Source of the DNA: Ardenticatenaceae bacterium
Lineage (GTDB): Bacteria; Chloroflexota; Anaerolineae; Promineifilales; Promineifilaceae
Direction of reading: 5' to 3'
Assembly: GCA_020634215.1 (NCBI GenBank)
Contig: JACKCD010000015.1
Coordinates: 47,462-111,461 of the forward strand
DNA: 64,000 nucleotides
The notes under the pieces were generated by a model. The model was given only the letters and a program-made list of their open reading frames with translations, ran no database searches and was not told the DNA's origin. A program made the translations under genes and the position numbers. Below, piece after piece: positions 1-7,913 of this stretch; within the stretch, counting starts at the first letter, position 1; each line of letters begins with the position of its first letter.

Positions 1-63
1 AAACGGCCTGGATGGAACTGATTTAGAAAAATATAGCTAGTTAAAACTGGTATACATACAGTC

Positions 64-131
64 ATAAATTGAGAATTGAGAATTGAGAATTGAGAACAAA
101 AGGCTCATTCTTGGTTTTCAATTCTCAATTT
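64..131. repeat. Heptamer tandem repeat (GAGAATT units) with inverted copy
   Basis: Four or more head-to-tail copies of the 7-base unit TGAGAAT are followed, after a short spacer, by the inverted copy AATTCTCAATT, so the transcript could fold into a hairpin just upstream of topA. The same family recurs between sbcD and sbcC and upstream of sbcD. Confidence 0.85.
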
Positions 132-211
132 TCTTGTCTTTTGGGCAATGCTTTTGCTAGTGGGGGTGTTTGTGTGAGCAAGTTTGTATCCAGTTGAAGG
201 AAGAAGAGCAA

Positions 212-2608
212 TTGGAAGGTTATTGCTTTAAGTGTCGAGAGAAACGAGAAATCATGGATCCCAAACCAGAGTTTGCGGCGAATGGATCGCCGGGAACGCG
301 GGGTGTGTGCCCGGTTTGTGGTGGAACGATTTATAAGCCGGGTTATACGGCGGCGCATGAAGGGTTGGAAAAGCCAGTGGTGACGCGCCCAAAGAAGAAG
401 AGCCAGGAAGCGGAAAGTGAGCCGCGTCGTGCTGGGAAGTTAGTGGTGGTGGAATCGCCAGCGAAGGCGAAGACGATTGGCAAATATTTGGGGCGTGGCT
501 ACACGGTGAAATCGAGCGTGGGGCATGTGCGGGATTTGCTGAAGTCGCGGCTGAGCGTGGACGTGGAAAATGAGTTTGCGCCAGAATACCGGGTGCCAAA
601 TGACAAACGCAAGACGGTGAATGACCTGAAGGCGGCGGCGGCGAAGGCGAAAGAGATTTACCTGGCAACTGACCCTGACCGCGAAGGGGAAGCGATTGCA
701 TGGCACGTTTTGGAGTCGGCGGAGATGGAGCCGGGGCGGACAAAGCGTGTCGTATTCCACGAGATTACGAAGAAGGCGGTGCAGGAGGCGTTTAACCACC
801 CGCGTGAGATTGACATGGACAGGGTGGAGGCGCAGCAGGCGCGGCGTATTTTGGATCGGTTGGTGGGGTATAATTTGAGTCCGCTGCTGTGGCGCAAGGT
901 GCGGGGGCGGTTATCGGCCGGCCGGGTGCAGTCGGTGGCGGTGCGGCTGGTGGTGGAACGGGAGCGCGAGATTGAGAGCTTTGTCACCGAGGAGTATTGG
1001 TCGCTGGAAGCGGAGTTGAGCCAGGAAAAGTATGCGGGGGAGGCAGAACGGCCGTTTTTCCGTGCCAAATTCCACAAATTTGAAGGGGAAACGCCCAAGC
1101 TCGATTCCCAGGCTGCCGTGCAGCCCCATTTGGACGCGCTGCAAAAAGCAGCGTGGACCGTGGGCGAGGTCAAACTGGGGCAGCGGCAGCGTCGGCCGGC
1201 AGCCCCCTTTACCACCAGCACCTTGCAGCAGGAAGCCTCGCGGCAGCTTAACTTTGGCACCAGCAAGACGATGCGGCTGGCGCAGCAGCTTTACGAAGGA
1301 ACCGACTTGGGCGAAGAAGGCACTGTTGGGTTGATTACCTATATGCGTACCGACAGCGTGACCGTTTCGGCCGAGGCGCAGGAGGAGGCGCGGGCGTATA
1401 TTGGCAAGAAGTTTGGCGCGGAATATGTGCCAGCTACGCCGCCGGTGTATAAAACGCGCTCCAAAACGGCGCAAGAGGCGCACGAGGCGATTCGCCCGAC
1501 ATCGGTGATGCGGTCGCCGAAAGCGATGAAGGAGCATTTGGCGCGGGATTTGTACCGGCTGTATCGTCTGATTTGGGATCGGTTTGTGGCGAGCCAGATG
1601 GAAACGGCCGTTTACGATACCGTAACCGCCGAAATTTGGGCTGGGCAGCCGGGCAGCGCGATGGAAAAACGGCCGTATTTGTTCCGTGCCAGTGGTTCCT
1701 CCTTGCGCTTCAAAGGGTTTTTGGCACTGTATGAAGAAACCCGCCCCGAAGACCGCCCCGATGATGATGAGAACGTGGTTCCGGCCGATTTGACCGAGGG
1801 CGAGCAGGCCGACCTGCTGCAACTGCTTCCAGAACAGCATTTCACCCAGCCGCCGCCGCGCTTTTCCGAGGCGACGTTGGTGCGGGCACTGGAAGATAAC
1901 GGGGTCGGTCGGCCGAGTACCTATGCTTCCATTATTTCGACCATTCAAAAGCGGGGGTATGTTGACCGCGACGGCCGACGGCTGATTCCCACCGAAACGG
2001 GGCAGGTGGTTAACGATTTGCTGGTGGAATATTTTCCCAACGTCCTCTCGGCTGACTTTACGGCGCGGCTTGAGGACGAACTGGATGACATTGCCAACGG
2101 CAAGCCGTGGGTGCCAGTCATTGACCAATTTTATCAGCAGTTTAACCGCAATTTGGACGTGGCTGACAAGGCGATTCCCAAGATTGACCTGAAAAAAGAG
2201 GTGGAATATGTGGGACGAGCTTGCCCCGACTGCGGTAATGAGCTGGTTTACCGTGAAGGGCGGTTTGGCCGCTTTATTGGCTGTTCTACCTTCCCTAAAT
2301 GCCGCTTCACCGAGCAGATTGTGAATAAAATTGGGGTGACTTGTCGCTTTGGCGGCGGGGAGATTATTGAGCGCAAGACGAAACGAGGCCGCACGTTTTA
2401 TGGCTGTTCGCGCTACCCGGAGTGTGAATGGAGCAGTTGGAAGCTGCCGGTGGTGGACACGGCCAACAAATGTCCTGATGGGCTGTTGGTGCAGGCCACC
2501 GAGCAGACGACGGAATGTGTGGTGTGTGGTTTGAAGGAAAAACCGGCCAAGAAGGGGAAACCCGATAAGCCGGAGAAGAAGAAGCAGAAGAAAGTGGCGG
2601 CGGATTAG
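212..2608 (+). CDS. topA: DNA topoisomerase I with N-terminal zinc-ribbon-like domain
   Basis: Type IA topoisomerase that relaxes negatively supercoiled DNA by single-strand passage. The TOPRIM motif VVVESPAKAKTIGKYLG lies near residue 77 and the acidic motif DPDREGEAIAWH follows it. The catalytic tyrosine is in GLITYMRTDS (about Tyr377). Two C-terminal zinc-finger repeats carry CPDCG...GCSTFPKC and GCSRYPEC. Residues 1-50 form an extra CxxC...CPVCG module (MEGYCFKCREKREI...), like the small stand-alone DUF5679-type proteins. The TTG at 212 is chosen because AAGGAAGAAGAG precedes it and the domain then starts with MEGYCFKC; a TTG at 170 would add 14 residues. The tail is Lys-rich. A terminator follows at 2697. 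Confidence 0.95.
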   Translation: MEGYCFKCREKREIMDPKPEFAANGSPGTRGVCPVCGGTIYKPGYTAAHEGLEKPVVTRPKKKSQEAESEPRRAGKLVVVESPAKAKTIGKYLGRGYTVKSSVGHVRDLLKSRLSVDVENEFAPEYRVPNDKRKTVNDLKAAAAKAKEIYLATDPDREGEAIAWHVLESAEMEPGRTKRVVFHEITKKAVQEAFNHPREIDMDRVEAQQARRILDRLVGYNLSPLLWRKVRGRLSAGRVQSVAVRLVVEREREIESFVTEEYWSLEAELSQEKYAGEAERPFFRAKFHKFEGETPKLDSQAAVQPHLDALQKAAWTVGEVKLGQRQRRPAAPFTTSTLQQEASRQLNFGTSKTMRLAQQLYEGTDLGEEGTVGLITYMRTDSVTVSAEAQEEARAYIGKKFGAEYVPATPPVYKTRSKTAQEAHEAIRPTSVMRSPKAMKEHLARDLYRLYRLIWDRFVASQMETAVYDTVTAEIWAGQPGSAMEKRPYLFRASGSSLRFKGFLALYEETRPEDRPDDDENVVPADLTEGEQADLLQLLPEQHFTQPPPRFSEATLVRALEDNGVGRPSTYASIISTIQKRGYVDRDGRRLIPTETGQVVNDLLVEYFPNVLSADFTARLEDELDDIANGKPWVPVIDQFYQQFNRNLDVADKAIPKIDLKKEVEYVGRACPDCGNELVYREGRFGRFIGCSTFPKCRFTEQIVNKIGVTCRFGGGEIIERKTKRGRTFYGCSRYPECEWSSWKLPVVDTANKCPDGLLVQATEQTTECVVCGLKEKPAKKGKPDKPEKKKQKKVAAD

Positions 2609-2621
2609 GTAAACGGCCGTT

Positions 2622-2693
2622 TGCCCCTGTGTCGTAGGGAGTGGGGCATGGGGTGTGGGGAGAATACACCCTACACCCTACGCCCTACAAATT
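2622..2693. repeat. Inverted heptamer repeat (GGGTGTA/GGGGTGTG units)
   Basis: A G-rich strand of about 7-base units (GTAGGGAGTGGGGCATGGGG) is followed by C-rich CTACACCCTACGCCCTACA, giving a long imperfect hairpin between topA and its terminator. It belongs to the same general class as the other period-7 repeats in this window. Confidence 0.75.
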
Positions 2694-2696
2694 TCT

Positions 2697-2738
2697 ACCC
2701 ACGTATCTTTGTCCAAAGGATACGTGGGTACTTTTTTT
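2697..2738 (+). terminator. Rho-independent terminator after topA
   Basis: The arm ACCCACGTATC and its complement GATACGTGGGT enclose a short AAA/TTT-extended loop and are followed by ACTTTTTTT. It sits 90 bases after the topA stop codon. Confidence 0.85.
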
Positions 2739-2754
2739 GCGGGAATCATAGGGT

Positions 2755-4064
2755 ATGTCTGTCTTACAAACGTTGACCGCTCGCTTTGAGCGGGATGTGC
2801 CGATGGAGCATCGGCAAAATTTTCGCCACCTTTATTTTGACATTGGCTGGTTTGGCATTCTTAACAGCAGTTCCATTGCCTTTGCCGCCGTTTATGCCAC
2901 GCGGCTGGGGGCAACGGGGTTGGAGATTGGGCTGCTGAATGCAGCTCCGGCGCTGGCTTCGCTGCTGTTTGCCTTGCCAACTGGGCAACTTTTCCGTAAC
3001 AAACCGATGAGTCGGGTGGTGTTTTGGGCAGCAGTGCTGCACCGGCTGCCATATGTGCTGTGGGTGTTGCTGCCGGCTGCTACCTGGCGGGCAGGTGCGA
3101 ATGCTGCTGCTGCTGGCATTTTTGATGAGCATCCCGGAACGGCGTTGGCGATTAGCTTTCAGATGGATGTTTGCACTATTGTTCTGTGCAGTGGCGCGGG
3201 CATGGCTGGGATTCGCAACGCCCTTTACGCACTCATCGCCGTCATTACTTCACAGTGCAGTTGGTTGCTCAAAACCTATGCTTTTCCCTAGCAACTACCA
3301 GCTTGTGTTTGGGTTCTGGGGTGTAGGGAAGGCGCAAGCACGGCGCATTTCAGGTTTATTAAGCCGCAGGGAAGCCACGCCACAGCTACGTGGCAACAGC
3401 CGTGCCGCCCATTCACGATTGGGCGCGTTTCGGCCCGATGCGCTTTGCGCCGGGGAACACGGGGCGATGGGCGGCGGGTTTGCGCTGGCGCAGTTAGTTG
3501 GCGGCGGTTGCGCCGGTCGCCGCGAACAGACGGCCGTTTTCGCGTTGTGCTGTTCCTCGTCTTTTCTCTTTCACGTCATTTCTATTTGTCCAACCTGCTT
3601 TTCCCTGTTTTTCTGGTCAATGAGGTTCACATTCTGACCAGTGGTACAGCATCATAACGGTATTGTTTTATGTCGCCCTTTTTGGGTAGATCTATGCAGT
3701 TAACGCGGGTGGTGGTGAGCTTACTTGGCAACCACAAACGCTGGCGTTGGGGGCTTCGCTGACCTGTTCTATCCGCTGCCAGGAGCTAAACGAGCGGCGT
3801 GCCGCTTTTCTGCTGGGTTCGATGATGGCGGGTGGGTTTGTTTTAATAATTGCAGGTGGGCGCTGGTGAATGCAGCTGGATCAGGTGCCGGAGGAGAACC
3901 GGGCACCGTATTTGGCGTGGTATAACTTGGCGATACAAACGGCCGTTCTGGTCGGCTCCCTCTCTGCCCCCTTTATTGGCAACGCCATTGGCTTAGCACC
4001 AGCTCTCATTTTGGCTGCGGCCGTTCGCTTTTTGTCCGGTGTCCTGGTGTGGCGTTGGGGGTGA
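2755..4064 (+). pseudogene. MFS transporter, broken by several frameshifts
   Basis: A major facilitator superfamily protein can be followed only by switching frame. The N-terminus (2755 to about 3080) reads MSVLQTLTARFERDVPMEHRQNF and then a typical first MFS helix pair (AVYATRLGATGLEIGLLNAAPALASLLFALPTG). Helix-like pieces continue in another frame near 3090-3200 and again near 3215-3300 (GIRNALYALIAVITS). The last intact piece (about 3870-4064) reads VPEENRAPYLAWYNLAIQTAVLVGSLSAPFIGNAIGLAPALILAAA, a normal MFS C-terminal segment. At least three shifts are needed. Either this is a decayed gene or the local sequence contains indel errors. The helices between 3300 and 3850 are poorly preserved in any frame. 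Confidence 0.8.
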
Positions 4065-4065
4065 T

Positions 4066-4158
4066 CGGTATTCAGTGATCAGTAATCGGTAATCAGTAAC
4101 CAGTTGTACTGATTACCGATTACTGGTCACAAAGTGGTCGTGAAACGACACTACTGGT
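4066..4158. repeat. GTAATCA/GTAATCG heptamer inverted repeat plus hairpin
   Basis: Copies of the 7-base units CAGTAAT, CGGTAAT and CAGTAAC run head to tail, followed after TTGTA by the inverted copy CTGATTACCGATTACTGG. Adjacent to it, GGTCGTGAAACGACA (4136-4150) is a 15-base element that recurs in inverted orientation at 16422-16436. The block separates two convergent genes and could act as a bidirectional terminator. Confidence 0.8.
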
Positions 4159-4163
4159 TACTT

Positions 4164-4700
4164 TCAAACAAAGCTATCTTCCATCTCAGCCAGCCGCATC
4201 CGCTCAATGCGCCGCTGGATGTAGGGGGAGAAGTAGCCTGCATACCGTTCTTGTAACGCTGGCAGCATCCAGTCGTTGCCCGTAATTTGCCCACGGCAGT
4301 TTGCTGCGCCACAGGCACACTCAAATTCGTCATAGGGAGTGGCATCACTCATGGCGTAGTCAAAACAAACTTCTTCGTCGGGGTAGATGTCGCGCATGGC
4401 GACGAGGGTAATGGGGCTGGTAAGGCCAGCGTTAGGGTCACAGCAATGGTTAAGATAATCACCAGGTTCAGGGTCGCCATAGGGAACCTGGTAAAGGTCT
4501 TCTTCAACCTGTACGCTGTGCATTTGTTCTCTTGGGGAAAGTTGGTAAAAGATGGCTCCGGGGACAATGGCTCCGCCCCACATGACTAAAAGTTCGCCCG
4601 CTGGGATAAATTCTTTGGCTATAACGGTGAATTCCCCTTTTTCCGGGCAGGGATAAGCTTCCAGCTTTGGTGATACATAGTGATTGGTTTTGTCATTCAT
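4164..4700 (-). CDS. SET-domain protein lysine methyltransferase
   Basis: A compact 178-residue protein with the SET-domain signature. NHCCDPNAGL (residues 84-93) matches the NHxxxPN pseudoknot motif, EEVCFDYAM (109-117) matches the catalytic (E)xxFDY motif, and CAC-GAANC (128-135) is a post-SET-like cysteine cluster. SET enzymes transfer methyl groups from S-adenosylmethionine to protein lysines; the target here is unknown. Its ATG overlaps the end of the upstream peptide gene (reading ATGAATGA), and its ribosome-binding site GGAGG lies inside that gene, so translation is probably coupled. The upstream peptide, rich in SKR motifs, is an obvious candidate substrate, but this is inference. Confidence 0.85.
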   Translation of the reverse strand: MNDKTNHYVSPKLEAYPCPEKGEFTVIAKEFIPAGELLVMWGGAIVPGAIFYQLSPREQMHSVQVEEDLYQVPYGDPEPGDYLNHCCDPNAGLTSPITLVAMRDIYPDEEVCFDYAMSDATPYDEFECACGAANCRGQITGNDWMLPALQERYAGYFSPYIQRRIERMRLAEMEDSFV

Positions 4701-4797
4701 CGTAAAAAGTTCCTCCAGGTCGTTTTTGTCGAAAATTTTTGGTGCGTTTAGACGAAGCCCGTTTAGACGCTGGTTTGGAATCGAGCAGTTGATTCAT
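4693..4797 (-). CDS. 34-residue Lys/Arg-rich peptide coupled to the SET methyltransferase
   Basis: A small gene with a strong ribosome-binding site (TGGAGGA, 7 bases before ATG). The product begins MNQLLDSKPASKRASSKRTK and ends PGGTFYDE; about a third of its residues are Lys or Arg. The repeated ASKR/ASSKR/TK pattern resembles basic histone-tail-like segments. The stop codon TGA overlaps the SET-domain start (8-base overlap), the usual sign of translational coupling. It has no signal peptide, membrane segment or cysteine. It may be a substrate of the methyltransferase, a DNA-binding peptide or only a leader that sets expression of the next gene. It has not been matched to any known family. 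Confidence 0.6.
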   Translation of the reverse strand: MNQLLDSKPASKRASSKRTKNFRQKRPGGTFYDE

Positions 4798-5178
4798 GTG
4801 TGTATCCTCCACATGTGAAACAGTAAACACCAGCGCGGCGTGAAAAACGGCCGTTTTTGGCGCTGGTCGAAGCATCCCTGCTTCCCGGTTCCAATGAAGG
4901 CAAGATGGTGACAACGCAGAAGCAGGCAATATGGAAGAACTGAGTAGGGGTGCGGAACGGGGTCAGCGAAGGTCAGCATTGTCGGGGAGTGACAATACCT
5001 ACGCTTTAGCAAACGTCCTGATGCTCAGAATGCGCTCTGGTCGTCAGGTGAATACCTTCACTGATGAAAATGTACAGAGTAACATTGATGTTACTTTGTC
5101 CAACTAGGATAGTATGATATACACTTCCATATAAAAATCAAGCATTGTTTACGCAGTGTAAATAATTGGAGGTGTGTT
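4798..5178. promoter_or_regulatory. Divergent intergenic region with palindromic site
   Basis: This region separates the SET pair (leftward) from the 2OG oxygenase (rightward). It holds one AACGGCCGTT site (4846) and, near the right-hand gene, the near-perfect palindrome AGTAACA-TTGA-TGTTACT (5078-5095), a plausible repressor operator. The box ACTTTGTCCAACTA (5093-5106) overlaps it, followed by TATGATATACA, a possible -10 region. No convincing gene was seen in the remainder. Confidence 0.5.
5093..5106 (+). promoter_or_regulatory. Shared upstream box ACTTTGTCCAACTA, copy 1
   Basis: The same 14 bases, extended to GT(T/C)ACTTTGTCCAACTA, also occur at 25183-25196 immediately before the OsmC-like gene. 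One copy lies about 73 bases and the other about 18 bases before the start codon. Exact conservation in two unrelated promoters suggests a common regulator, but two copies are weak evidence. Confidence 0.4.
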
Positions 5179-6108
5179 TTGTCTGAAATACCGGTGATTG
5201 ATTTGGCTCCTTATTTTGCAGGAACGGAGGGGGGAAAAACGGCCGTTTCCCAACAAATCCGTCGTGCGTGTGAAGAGATTGGCTTTTTCACCATTGCCAA
5301 CCACGGCATTCCACAGGAGGTGATTTTGGCTGCACATACGGCCGTTTCCACCTTTTTTGATTTGCCCCAGGCGGACAAAAATACGGTCATTGCTCCTGGC
5401 GGCCTCGGTTACATTCGCGTCGGCGGAGAAAATTTGGCCGCCAGCCTTGACTTGGCGCAAATTACCGATGTCAAAGAGTCGCTTAACCTGATGCTGCCCG
5501 TTAGCGACGATATTTGGCCCAACCAGCCCGACCATTTGCGCCGCGATTGTTTGCGCTACTACGAATCCCTCATTGCCCTCGCCGCCGACCTCATGCGCCT
5601 GTTTGCCCTGGCGCTTGACATGCCCGAAACCTTTTTTGACGACAAAATCAACGACCCGCGCACCATTTTGCGGCTTCTCAACTATCCCCCCATGCAAGGC
5701 GAGGTGCAGGAGGGGCAAACCCGTGCCGGAGCGCATACGGATTATGGCACGTTGACCATTTTGTGGTCGCCCGATTCCCGTGGTTTGCAGGCGCAAGACC
5801 GCAGCGGCAAGTGGGTGGACGTGGTGGCTCCATCGGAGCATTTTATTATCAACATTGGCGATTTGATGATGAACTGGACCAATGACCGCTGGATTTCGAC
5901 GCTGCATCAGGTGGCTCCGCACCCTGAGACAACGGGCAAACGGCGGCAATCCATCGCCTTTTTCCACAACCCCAACCCCGATGCGCTGATTGAGGTGATT
6001 GACACCTGCATTAGCACCGGCCACCCGCCCAAGTATGCACCCATTTTGGCAAAGCATCATCTGGAGATGAAGATTGCCAAGAGTCTGGGCGAGCAGGTGA
6101 AGCTGTAA
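5179..6108 (+). CDS. 2-oxoglutarate/Fe(II)-dependent oxygenase, isopenicillin N synthase family
   Basis: Non-haem iron oxygenase of 309 residues with an N-terminal DIOX_N domain (MSEIPVIDLAPYF...EIGFFTIANHGIP). The catalytic jelly-roll carries the iron triad HTD (His186, Asp188) and His243 (TLHQV), followed by the 2-oxoglutarate-binding R-x-S (RRQSIAFF, about 255-260). The substrate cannot be predicted; relatives include flavonoid, gibberellin and antibiotic oxidases and many uncharacterised bacterial enzymes. It starts with TTG at 5179, supported by GGAGGTG 5 bases upstream. Its stop overlaps the start of the MoaD-like gene (TAATG), so the two are co-translated. Confidence 0.9.
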   Translation: MSEIPVIDLAPYFAGTEGGKTAVSQQIRRACEEIGFFTIANHGIPQEVILAAHTAVSTFFDLPQADKNTVIAPGGLGYIRVGGENLAASLDLAQITDVKESLNLMLPVSDDIWPNQPDHLRRDCLRYYESLIALAADLMRLFALALDMPETFFDDKINDPRTILRLLNYPPMQGEVQEGQTRAGAHTDYGTLTILWSPDSRGLQAQDRSGKWVDVVAPSEHFIINIGDLMMNWTNDRWISTLHQVAPHPETTGKRRQSIAFFHNPNPDALIEVIDTCISTGHPPKYAPILAKHHLEMKIAKSLGEQVKL

Positions 6109-6353
6109 TGCAAGTGATGGTGCGGGTGAATGGGGTGTTGGTGCAGAAGGTGGGGGTGGCGCGGCTGCCGTTGACGGTGGCAGATGGGGCGACGGTGGCG
6201 GATGTGTTGGGGATGTTGGTGGCGCAGCACCCTCAGGTGGCGGCTGAGGTGGCGCGGGCGGTGCCGGTGGTGGCGGGGGTGCATGTGGAGACAACGGCCG
6301 TTTTGCTCCCCAACCAGGAAGTGGCTCTGCTGCTGCCGGTGGCGGGGGGATAG
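6108..6353 (+). CDS. MoaD/ThiS-family sulfur-carrier-like protein
   Basis: An 81-residue protein with the beta-grasp pattern of MoaD/ThiS, ending in the diglycine Val-Ala-Gly-Gly. The C-terminal GG is the site that is adenylated and thiocarboxylated in this family for sulfur transfer (molybdopterin, thiamine and other pathways). Its ATG overlaps the stop of the oxygenase gene by one base. No MoeB/ThiF-type activating enzyme or MoaE lies nearby, so the activating partner must be elsewhere. Codon use is extreme (runs of GTG and GCG). Confidence 0.8.
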   Translation: MQVMVRVNGVLVQKVGVARLPLTVADGATVADVLGMLVAQHPQVAAEVARAVPVVAGVHVETTAVLLPNQEVALLLPVAGG

Positions 6354-6402
6354 AGAATAGAGATTGGAGATTGGAGATTCAACAATCTCTAATCTCAAAG
6401 TA
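6354..6402. repeat. GGAGATT heptamer inverted repeat
   Basis: About three copies of the unit GAGATTG are followed by the inverted AATCTCTAATCTC, forming a hairpin between the MoaD-like and amidase genes. Confidence 0.8.
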
Positions 6403-6425
6403 TATTTTGGAACAAGGAGTGTGTG

Positions 6426-7781
6426 ATGAGTACAAACGTGCAAAGCCAGGTGAGTGCGGGGACAAACGGCCGTTCTAACGGCCACGCAGGGCATGAAACC
6501 GTTTACGTTGACCAATTTATTGATGGCATTCTTGATCCCAACAAGCCCATGCTTGGTCCCGTGCGCGACGGCGGCCACATCATTGCCAACACCGCGCCCG
6601 GCTGCTGGGGGCCGATGATTACCCCTGAAATTCGGGGCGGCCATGAAGTGACCAAGCCGGTGGCGGTGGCGGGAGCGGAGGTGGGGGACGCGATTGCCAT
6701 TCGCATCAAGGACATTACCATTACCTCGATGGCAACCGCCTCTGGCAATGACATCATTTTGGGTGAACGGTGTTTGGGCGACCCGTATGTGGCGGGCAAG
6801 TGCGAGCAGTGCGGCACGGTCTACCCTAAGACGGTTATCAGGGGAATAGGGCAGGAGGCAGTGCGCTGTGCCAACTGTGGAGCCGATGCCACGCCGTTTA
6901 AGTTTGCCAGCGGCTACACCATTGCCTTTGACAACAACCGGGCGGTGGGGGTGACGTTGGCGCAGAATGCGGCGGAGACGATTGCCCACGATGCCAATTA
7001 TTATGCGGCGATGCCGGAAAATTCGATTCAGAACTCGGTGCTGACGTTTTGTCCGACGGATTTGGTGGGGTTGGTGGGGCGTTTACGGCCGTTTATGGGG
7101 CAGCTTGGCACCACACCCTCCATGCCTATGCCCGACTCCCACAACGCTGGCGATTTTGGCTCCTTCCTCATCGGTGCGCCGCATGAATATGGCATTGCGG
7201 CGGCCGATTTGCACCACCGCACCGACGGCCACATGGATATTGACGCGGTGCGAGCTGGGGCAATTCTCATTTGCCCGGTGAAGGTGGCGGGTGGTGGCGT
7301 GTACATGGGCGACATGCACGCCATGCAGGGGGATGGCGAAATTGCCGGGCATACAACCGACGTTTCTGGCACGGTGACGTTGCAGGTTCATCTGCTGAAA
7401 GGGTTGAATATTGACGGCCCAATTTTGTTCCCGTTGGCCGAAGATTTGCCTTTTTTGGCGAAACCGCTGACAGTCGACGAGAAAGCGCAGGCACTGGCGG
7501 TGGCAAAGTCGTGGGGAATGAGTGGCATCGAAGAATCAATGCCGATTTCGGTGGTTGGCACGGGGCCAGACCTGAACAGTGCCACGGATAATGGGCTGGA
7601 GCGGGCGGCGCGGCTGCTGGATACGACGGTTCCGGCGATTAAGAACCGGGCGACGATTACGGGGGCAATTGAGATCGGCCGGCATCCGGGCGTGGTGCAG
7701 GTGACGTTCCGCGCTCCCGCCAGCAAGTTGGCGGAGAAGGGGCTGCTGGGGTTTGCCGAGGATCAATACGCTGGCACGTAG
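6426..7781 (+). CDS. Acetamidase/formamidase family protein
   Basis: A 451-residue member of the FmdA/AmdA family, metal-dependent amidases that release ammonia from formamide or short-chain amides. Family features include VDQFIDGILDP, the segment APGCWGPMITPEIRGGHEV, and a conserved late region with HxxxG and MGD-H motifs (MGDMHAMQGDGEIAGHTTDV). An internal CxxC...CxxC pair (CEQCGTVYP...CANCGAD, about residues 131-158) forms a likely zinc ribbon. ATG at 6426 is preferred to GTG at 6423 because AAGGAG lies 7 bases upstream. It follows the oxygenase and MoaD-like genes on the same strand, separated by a heptamer hairpin. The exact substrate is unknown. Confidence 0.88.
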   Translation: MSTNVQSQVSAGTNGRSNGHAGHETVYVDQFIDGILDPNKPMLGPVRDGGHIIANTAPGCWGPMITPEIRGGHEVTKPVAVAGAEVGDAIAIRIKDITITSMATASGNDIILGERCLGDPYVAGKCEQCGTVYPKTVIRGIGQEAVRCANCGADATPFKFASGYTIAFDNNRAVGVTLAQNAAETIAHDANYYAAMPENSIQNSVLTFCPTDLVGLVGRLRPFMGQLGTTPSMPMPDSHNAGDFGSFLIGAPHEYGIAAADLHHRTDGHMDIDAVRAGAILICPVKVAGGGVYMGDMHAMQGDGEIAGHTTDVSGTVTLQVHLLKGLNIDGPILFPLAEDLPFLAKPLTVDEKAQALAVAKSWGMSGIEESMPISVVGTGPDLNSATDNGLERAARLLDTTVPAIKNRATITGAIEIGRHPGVVQVTFRAPASKLAEKGLLGFAEDQYAGT

Positions 7782-7808
7782 TCTTGAACAGAAACGTAGG
7801 CGGGGTAG

Positions 7809-7843
7809 GTAGAGACGCAAAATTTTGCGTCTCTACTTTTTTC
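7809..7843 (+). terminator. Perfect 28-base palindrome followed by T-run
   Basis: The 14-base arm GTAGAGACGCAAAA is followed directly by its exact complement and then TTTTTTCT. It is placed as a terminator 27 bases after the amidase gene. The GTAGAGACG...CGTCTCTAC motif is also a widespread dispersed palindrome in cyanobacterial genomes, so it is probably a mobile or amplified repeat used as a terminator. Confidence 0.85.
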
Positions 7844-7913
7844 TAGGGTGTGGGTTGGGGGGTGTATCAATCGTTTGTCATGTGGATTCAATCAATGTGG
7901 TTTACGAGGGAAT

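Noticed and set aside
64..131. CRISPR array
   Set aside because: The repeats are contiguous 7-base units without spacers, and the inverted copies exclude a CRISPR; no cas genes are present in the window.
911..2128. Long open frame of 405 codons on the minus strand opposite topA
   Set aside because: It is antisense to an intact, clearly recognisable topA, has a His/Arg/Pro-rich composition typical of antisense frames in GC-rich genes, and has no domain.
4794..5012. Other small minus-strand open frames upstream of the SET gene pair
   Set aside because: They lack ribosome-binding sites and typical composition; only the 4693-4797 gene has a good site and coupled stop.
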